This document shows, in pieces, positions 7,736 through 11,690 of a stretch of 11,690 bases of DNA. Source of the stretch: an uncultured Methylobacillus sp. (GTDB lineage Bacteria > Pseudomonadota > Gammaproteobacteria > Burkholderiales > Methylophilaceae); assembly GCA_946481235.1 (NCBI GenBank), contig CAMLME010000050.1, positions 1-11,690 of the forward strand, in the 5' to 3' direction. Each line of letters starts with the position of its first letter. The stretch's first letter is position 1. The translations under genes were made by a program, and so were the position numbers. Under the pieces are notes generated by a model. That model worked only from the letters and a program-made list of their open reading frames with translations, was not told the origin of the DNA and ran no database searches.

Positions 7736-8905
7736 ATGGACTATTCCAATCATCCGGAAACGCTGGGAGTTCGCGCGGGCAGTGCGCATACCGAATTCGG
7801 CGAGAACTCCGAAGCCATATTCTTAACTTCCAGCTTCGTTTTCGAGAGCGCGGCCCAGGCCGCCGCACGTTTCGGCGGGCAGGAGCCGGGCAATATCTAT
7901 TCGCGCTTCACCAACCCAACCGTCACCATGTTCCAGGACAAACTGGCGGCGCTGGAGGGTGCGGAGTTCTGCGTTGCCACTTCCAGCGGTATGTCCGCGA
8001 TCCTTGCCTGCGTGATGGGCCTGTGTTCTGCGGGGGACCATGTGGTTGCCTCGCGCAGTATCTTTGGAACCAGCGTACAGTTGTTCGGCAATATCCTTAA
8101 GCGTTGGGGGCTGGAGACGACTTTTGTTTCACTGACGGATGAAGCCGAGTGGGCTGCTGCCGTAAAGCCGAACACCAAGTTGTTTTTTGTCGAGACGCCT
8201 TCCAATCCGCTCACCGAAGTGTGCGATATTTCTTCGCTTGCTACACTCGCGCACAAGTCGGGAGCATTGCTGGTGGTGGACAATTGTTTCTGCTCGCCAG
8301 CATTGCAGCAGCCAATCAAACTGGGCGCGGATATCATCGTACATTCCGCCACCAAGTACATCGATGGGCAGGGGCGCTGCCTGGGTGGCGCAGTGCTGGG
8401 CAAGAAGGAGGTACTGGAACCGGTCTACGGATTCCTGCGTACGGCCGGACCCACGATGAGCGCATTTAATGCCTGGGTCTTCCTGAAAGGGCTGGAAACG
8501 CTGGCATTGCGTATGGAAGCGCACTCGCGCAATGCGTTGGCGTTGGCGCAATGGCTTGAAGGGCAGCCACAAGTGGAGCGCGTGTATTACCCCGGCTTGT
8601 CTTCACATCCGCAGCATGCCTTGGCAATGCGCCAGCAGAAGGCGGGTGGCGGGATTGTGTCATTTGACGTCAAGGGCGGTAAAGACGCAGCATGGGCATT
8701 GATTGACTCGACGCGTATGCTGTCGATTACCGCGAATCTGGGCGATGCCAAAAGCACCATCACGCACCCTGCGACGACCACTCATAGCCGTGTGACGCCG
8801 GAAGCACGAGTGGCTGCCGGCATAGGCGACGGCCTTGTGCGCATCGCTGTTGGTCTCGAGCATATCGAGGATATCAAGGCCGACTTGCAGCGCGGATTGA
8901 AGTAA
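7736..8905 (+). CDS. metZ: O-succinylhomoserine sulfhydrylase MetZ
   Basis: MetZ is a PLP enzyme of the Cys/Met metabolism family that makes homocysteine directly from O-succinylhomoserine and sulfide, the step before methionine. The 389-residue product has YSRFTNPTV (substrate/PLP contact segment), TSSGMSAI (cofactor phosphate region), VVDNCF, and SATKYIDGQG with the Schiff-base lysine at Lys207. HPATTTH is in the C-terminal domain. ETLGVRAG at the start and IDGQGRCLGG near the lysine fit MetZ better than cystathionine gamma-synthase (MetB), though substrate choice (succinyl versus acetyl) is inferred. AGAAGGA (7721-7727) lies eight bases before ATG 7736, which is preferred to an in-frame TTG at 7706 that abuts the terminator. 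Expression is probably SAM-controlled through the leader. Confidence 0.94.
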   Translation: MDYSNHPETLGVRAGSAHTEFGENSEAIFLTSSFVFESAAQAAARFGGQEPGNIYSRFTNPTVTMFQDKLAALEGAEFCVATSSGMSAILACVMGLCSAGDHVVASRSIFGTSVQLFGNILKRWGLETTFVSLTDEAEWAAAVKPNTKLFFVETPSNPLTEVCDISSLATLAHKSGALLVVDNCFCSPALQQPIKLGADIIVHSATKYIDGQGRCLGGAVLGKKEVLEPVYGFLRTAGPTMSAFNAWVFLKGLETLALRMEAHSRNALALAQWLEGQPQVERVYYPGLSSHPQHALAMRQQKAGGGIVSFDVKGGKDAAWALIDSTRMLSITANLGDAKSTITHPATTTHSRVTPEARVAAGIGDGLVRIAVGLEHIEDIKADLQRGLK

Positions 8906-8917
8906 TCGGCCGCAAGA

Positions 8918-8950
8918 AATAAAAACGGGGCTTAGGGCCCCGTTTTTATT
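8918..8950. terminator. Bidirectional intrinsic terminator between metZ and peroxiredoxin gene
   Basis: AATAAAAACGGGGC (8918-8931) and GCCCCGTTTTTATT (8937-8950) are perfect 14-base complements around a five-base loop. The G+C core is flanked by an A run on the left and a T run on the right, so each strand gives a hairpin followed by a U tract. It lies 12 bases after the metZ stop and 21 bases beyond the stop of the convergent peroxiredoxin gene, and should serve both. Confidence 0.93.
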
Positions 8951-8971
8951 GCGACTGGCGATCTGTCGCTA

Positions 8972-9574
8972 TTACAGTTCGTTGGCGTGCGAAGCCAGGT
9001 ATTTGGCAACGCCTTCCGGGCTGGCGTTCATGCCGGCCTTGCCCTTGCTCCAGCCGGCCGGGCAGACTTCGCCATGCTCTTCAGTGAATTGCAGCGCATC
9101 AATCATGCGCAGCATTTCGTCGATATTGCGACCCAGCGGCAAATCGTTGACGACCTGGTGGCGAACAACGCCGGCCTGATCGATCAGGAAGGAGCCGCGA
9201 TATGCCACGCCTGCGTCGGCTTCGACGTCATACGCCTTGCAGTAGTCATGCTTCATGTCGGCGATCAGCGGGTAGCCGACCTTGCCGATGCCGCCCTGGT
9301 TGACCGGTGTGTTCTTCCAGGCCAGGTGTGTGAAATGCGAGTCGATGGACACGCCGACGACCTCTACGCCGCGTTTCTTGAACTCTTCCAGGCGGTGATC
9401 GAAGGCGATCAGTTCAGACGGGCACACGAAGGTGAAGTCGAGGGGGTAGAAGAACACGACGGCGTATTTTCCCTTGATGTGCTCAGCCAGCGTGAAGTTG
9501 TCATTGATGCTGTTGTCGCCCATGACGGCGGCAGTGGTAAAGCTTGGTGCGGCTTTTCCGACGAGAACGGCCAT
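8972..9574 (-). CDS. Typical 2-Cys peroxiredoxin (AhpC/TsaA, Prx1 class)
   Basis: This thiol peroxidase reduces hydrogen peroxide and organic hydroperoxides in the cytoplasm. The 200-residue product has the peroxidatic cysteine Cys51 in FYPLDFTFVCPSE (Thr48 and Cys51 of the TxxC site), the supporting Arg126 in YRGSFLID, and the resolving Cys171 in EVCPAGW, as in homodimeric typical 2-Cys enzymes. GGIG (94-97) resembles the GGLG motif of over-oxidation-sensitive enzymes, but the C-terminus has KYLASHANEL rather than a plain YF tail. Length fits the TsaA/Prx1 type better than the 187-residue E. coli AhpC. No ahpF reductase gene is nearby, so the electron donor is unknown. A strong AAGGAG (9583-9588 on this strand) precedes ATG. 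It lies 106 bp downstream of tpx in the same direction. Confidence 0.94.
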   Translation of the reverse strand: MAVLVGKAAPSFTTAAVMGDNSINDNFTLAEHIKGKYAVVFFYPLDFTFVCPSELIAFDHRLEEFKKRGVEVVGVSIDSHFTHLAWKNTPVNQGGIGKVGYPLIADMKHDYCKAYDVEADAGVAYRGSFLIDQAGVVRHQVVNDLPLGRNIDEMLRMIDALQFTEEHGEVCPAGWSKGKAGMNASPEGVAKYLASHANEL

Positions 9575-9597
9575 GTGAATTTCTCCTTATTTGGATG

Positions 9598-9654
9598 GGT
9601 TGAATGGGGTTCGAGTAATCCGATAGCTTAATTCAACCGATGCTGAATTTCTAT
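9598..9654 (-). repeat. Competing inverted repeats in the leader between tpx and the peroxiredoxin gene
   Basis: In + strand terms, ATTCAACC (9631-9638) is a perfect inverted repeat of GGTTGAAT (9598-9605). The overlapping AATTCA (9630-9635) is also an inverted repeat of TGAATT (9644-9649), flanked by ATAG (9623-9626) and CTAT (9651-9654). In the - strand RNA the central segment can pair with the element before it or after it, but not both. The later partner lies about ten bases before the ribosome site. No T run follows, so it is not a terminator. No clear promoter is visible in the 9575-9680 gap. Confidence 0.4.
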
Positions 9655-9680
9655 TGCTTGTTGCGAGATTTCGGAATGGA

Positions 9681-10184
9681 TTATTTCAGAACTGCAGCTG
9701 CAGCATCGTAGTTCGGTTCAGTGGTGATTTCGTTAACCAGTTCGCTATGCAGCACTTTGTTGTTTTCGTCCAGGACGATCACGGCGCGGGCAGCGACGCC
9801 TTCCAGCTTGCTGCTGGCCAAGGCTACGCCGTAATTCTGGAGGAAATCACGGCCGCGCATGGTCGAAAGCGTGGTGACGTTGCTCAGGCCTTCCGCGCCG
9901 CAAAAACGTTTCTGGGCAAAAGGGAGGTCCACCGAAATGCATAGCACGACGGTATTGGGCAGGTCGCTTGCCGCCTGGTTGAACTTGCGTACCGAAGTGG
10001 CGCAAGTGGGGGTGTCGATGCTTGGGAAAATATTCAGAACCTTGCGCTTGCCGGAAAAGTCGGCGAGGGTGACGTTAGCCAGATCCTGATTTACCAGCGT
10101 GAAGTCCGGGGCTGTTTGGCCGGGTTTGAGAAAGTCGCCTGCGACATCGACCGGGTTGCCTTTGAGGGTGACGGTACTAGCCAT
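9681..10184 (-). CDS. tpx: Thiol peroxidase Tpx (atypical 2-Cys peroxiredoxin)
   Basis: Tpx is a thioredoxin-dependent lipid/hydroperoxide peroxidase; in Gram-negative bacteria the E. coli homologue has been reported in the periplasm. The 167-residue product matches the E. coli Tpx length. The peroxidatic Cys61 lies in [16 protein letters not shown] and the resolving Cys95 in [11 protein letters not shown], the same numbers as in E. coli, as is the third cysteine Cys82. No signal peptide is visible. The start is the ATG at 10184, with AAGGAGA (10191-10197) upstream. An in-frame ATG further upstream at 10250 would add 22 residues lacking homology and include the ribosome site. It is the first gene of a two-gene peroxiredoxin unit on this strand. 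Confidence 0.95.
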   Translation of the reverse strand: MASTVTLKGNPVDVAGDFLKPGQTAPDFTLVNQDLANVTLADFSGKRKVLNIFPSIDTPTCATSVRKFNQAASDLPNTVVLCISVDLPFAQKRFCGAEGLSNVTTLSTMRGRDFLQNYGVALASSKLEGVAARAVIVLDENNKVLHSELVNEITTEPNYDAAAAVLK

Positions 10185-10226
10185 GTTGGTTCTCCTTGAG
10201 ACTGTTGTTGTTGAAACCAAACAGAC

Positions 10227-10255
10227 ATCATGCGGCAGGCGCCTTGGCAATTCAA
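10227..10255 (-). promoter_or_regulatory. Possible promoter of tpx
   Basis: Read on the - strand, TTGAAT (10250-10255) and CATGAT (10227-10232) are separated by 17 bp; each matches four of six consensus bases. The DNA immediately upstream of the -35 (about 10256-10280) is strongly AT-rich with T and A runs, as in an UP element. This would give a 5' leader of roughly 35 bases. It is inferred only; no clear OxyR operator was recognised. Confidence 0.35.
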
Positions 10256-10341
10256 CAATTAATAAAAAATGGATTTAGAATCAAGGTGTTTCCGTATGCG
10301 CCCGGCATCGCTCCGCACTCCCGCGGGAATCGGCATTAGGA

Positions 10342-10371
10342 GTGATGGCGAGCAGTATCTCGTGCTAGAAT
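10342..10371 (+). promoter_or_regulatory. Predicted promoter of gyrA
   Basis: TAGAAT (10366-10371) matches five of six -10 positions and is preceded by TGC, an extended -10 element (10363-10365). The -35 region is weak (GTGATG at 10342-10347, 18 bp away), which an extended -10 promoter tolerates. The start point would be near 10378, giving a leader of about 30 bases. The rest of the 10185-10407 gap shows a TCCCGCGGGA palindrome (10319-10328) with no assignable role. Confidence 0.5.
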
Positions 10372-10407
10372 CGAGGCTTTAATGCCATCGCTAAATCAAC
10401 AGGATTT

Positions 10408-11690
10408 ATGGATCAGTTCGCCAAAGAAACACTCCCCGTCAGTCTAGAAGAAGAGATGCGCCGTTCCTACCTCGATTACGCGATGAGCGTGATCGTGGGC
10501 CGTGCATTGCCCGATGTGCGCGACGGTCTGAAACCAGTGCATCGTCGCGTGCTGTATGCGATGCACGAGCTTTCCAACGACTGGAATCGCCCCTACAAGA
10601 AATCGGCGCGTATCGTCGGTGATGTGATCGGTAAATACCACCCTCACGGCGATACTGCGGTGTATGACACCATTGTTCGCATGGCGCAGGATTTCTCGTT
10701 GCGCTACATGCTGGTCGATGGGCAAGGAAATTTCGGTTCGGTCGATGGCGACAATGCCGCCGCGATGCGGTACACCGAAATTCGCATGTCACGGATTGCG
10801 CATGAGCTGCTGGCCGATCTCGACAAGGAAACCGTCGACTTCGGCCCGAACTACGACGGTTCGGAGCATGAGCCGCTGATCATGCCGGCTCGTATCCCCA
10901 ACCTGCTGATCAATGGTTCGTCCGGTATCGCGGTGGGTATGGCGACCAATATTCCACCGCATAACCTGGGCGAGATTATCGATGCCTGCATGGCCGTGCT
11001 GGAAAATTCTGACATTACCATCGATGAGCTGATCGATATCGTGCCGGCACCGGACTTCCCGACCGCCGGCATCATCTACGGCACTGTGGGTGTCAAGGAA
11101 GGCTATCGCACCGGCCGCGGCCGCGTAGTAATGCGCGCGCGCACCCACTTCGAGGATATCGGCAGGGGCGAGCGTCAGGCCATCATCGTTGATGAGTTGC
11201 CGTACCAGGTCAACAAGAAGTCGCTGATCGAGAAGATCGCCGAACTGGTCAACGAAAAGAAGATCGAAGGTATTTCCGACCTGCGCGACGAATCGGACAA
11301 GTCCGGCATGCGCATGGTCATCGAACTGAAGCGCGGCGAAGTGCCGGAAGTCGTGCTGAACAACCTCTATAAACAAACCCAGCTGCAAGACACCTTCGGT
11401 ATGAACATGGTGGCCCTGCTGGACGGCCAGCCGCGCCTGCTGAACCTCAAGCAGATGCTGGAAGCCTTCCTGCGCCATCGTCGCGAAGTCGTTACGCGTC
11501 GCACCGTATTCGAATTGCGCAAGGCGCGCGCTCGCGGCCATGTGCTGGAAGGCCTGGCTGTTGCGCTGGCCAATGTGGACGAGATGATTGCGCTGATCAA
11601 GGCTGCTCCGACGCCACCAGAAGCCAAGGTAGCGCTGATGGAGCGCACCTGGAAGTCGCCGGTGGTGGAGGAAATGCTCAAGCGCGCCGC
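10408..11690 (+). CDS. gyrA: DNA gyrase subunit A GyrA (5' part, cut by window edge)
   Basis: GyrA is the DNA breakage-reunion subunit of gyrase, the ATP-dependent topoisomerase that introduces negative supercoils together with GyrB. The first 427 codons are present and open to the right edge. [20 protein letters not shown] begins the winged-helix domain, and the catalytic Tyr122 lies in [27 protein letters not shown] and [10 protein letters not shown] are conserved tower/core segments. In the quinolone-resistance region ([13 protein letters not shown]) residue 83 is Thr and residue 87 is Asp. AGGA (10401-10404) lies three bases before ATG, a rather short spacing, but [17 protein letters not shown] is a normal GyrA N-terminus. 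The C-terminal DNA-wrapping domain lies beyond the window. Confidence 0.97.
   Translation, partial: MDQFAKETLPVSLEEEMRRSYLDYAMSVIVGRALPDVRDGLKPVHRRVLYAMHELSNDWNRPYKKSARIVGDVIGKYHPHGDTAVYDTIVRMAQDFSLRYMLVDGQGNFGSVDGDNAAAMRYTEIRMSRIAHELLADLDKETVDFGPNYDGSEHEPLIMPARIPNLLINGSSGIAVGMATNIPPHNLGEIIDACMAVLENSDITIDELIDIVPAPDFPTAGIIYGTVGVKEGYRTGRGRVVMRARTHFEDIGRGERQAIIVDELPYQVNKKSLIEKIAELVNEKKIEGISDLRDESDKSGMRMVIELKRGEVPEVVLNNLYKQTQLQDTFGMNMVALLDGQPRLLNLKQMLEAFLRHRREVVTRRTVFELRKARARGHVLEGLAVALANVDEMIALIKAAPTPPEAKVALMERTWKSPVVEEMLKRA

Noticed and set aside
9623..9654. ATAG...CTAT flanking elements before the peroxiredoxin gene, considered as an OxyR operator.
   Set aside because: The spacing does not match the four ATAG/CTAT elements separated by seven bases; only the outer tetranucleotides are present.
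10319..10328. TCCCGCGGGA palindrome upstream of gyrA, considered as a regulator site or terminator.
   Set aside because: It has no T run, is only ten bases long, and has no second copy. No specific regulator can be assigned.
10789..11541. A 250-codon open frame on the - strand at the right end.
   Set aside because: It is the complement of conserved gyrA coding sequence, with no independent evidence.

Overview
The window is a compact housekeeping segment of a proteobacterial chromosome, most probably a betaproteobacterium. GC content looks moderately high, genes are tightly packed, and the order trpF-trpB-trpA-accD-folC-dedD-cvpA-purF-metZ is of the beta/gammaproteobacterial type. The family placements rest on motifs read directly from the translations. 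The exact genus cannot be read from the sequence. There is no sign of mobile elements, CRISPR, tRNA or rRNA.

Positions 1-7565 carry eight + strand genes with very short gaps or overlaps, likely one or a few overlapping transcription units. They are three tryptophan genes (trpF, trpB, trpA), the carboxyltransferase beta subunit of acetyl-CoA carboxylase (accD), folate polyglutamylation (folC), a SPOR-domain cell-division protein (dedD type), the membrane protein CvpA, and the first enzyme of purine synthesis (purF). trpF/trpB overlap by 14 nt and trpB/trpA by 4 nt, so translational coupling is likely.

Positions 7566-7735, between purF and metZ, hold the most interesting element. A consensus-like promoter (TTGACA-N17-TATCGT) is followed at its predicted start site by a compact RNA that matches the SAM-II (SAM-alpha) riboswitch: a P1 stem, a pseudoknot, a UUGC element and a GCUAAA element. 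The GCUAAA segment can instead pair with the left arm of a strong intrinsic terminator just downstream, forming an antiterminator. The next gene, metZ, makes homocysteine and so feeds methionine and SAM. The sequence therefore lays out a complete feedback loop: high SAM locks the aptamer, the terminator forms, and metZ is off.

Positions 8906-10184: metZ ends at a near-perfect bidirectional terminator shared with two convergent - strand peroxiredoxin genes, a typical 2-Cys Prx (AhpC/TsaA class) and, upstream of it in the transcription direction, an atypical 2-Cys thiol peroxidase (tpx). The short region between them contains competing inverted repeats. Positions 10185-10407 form a divergent promoter region, after which gyrA (DNA gyrase A) starts on the + strand and runs off the right edge.
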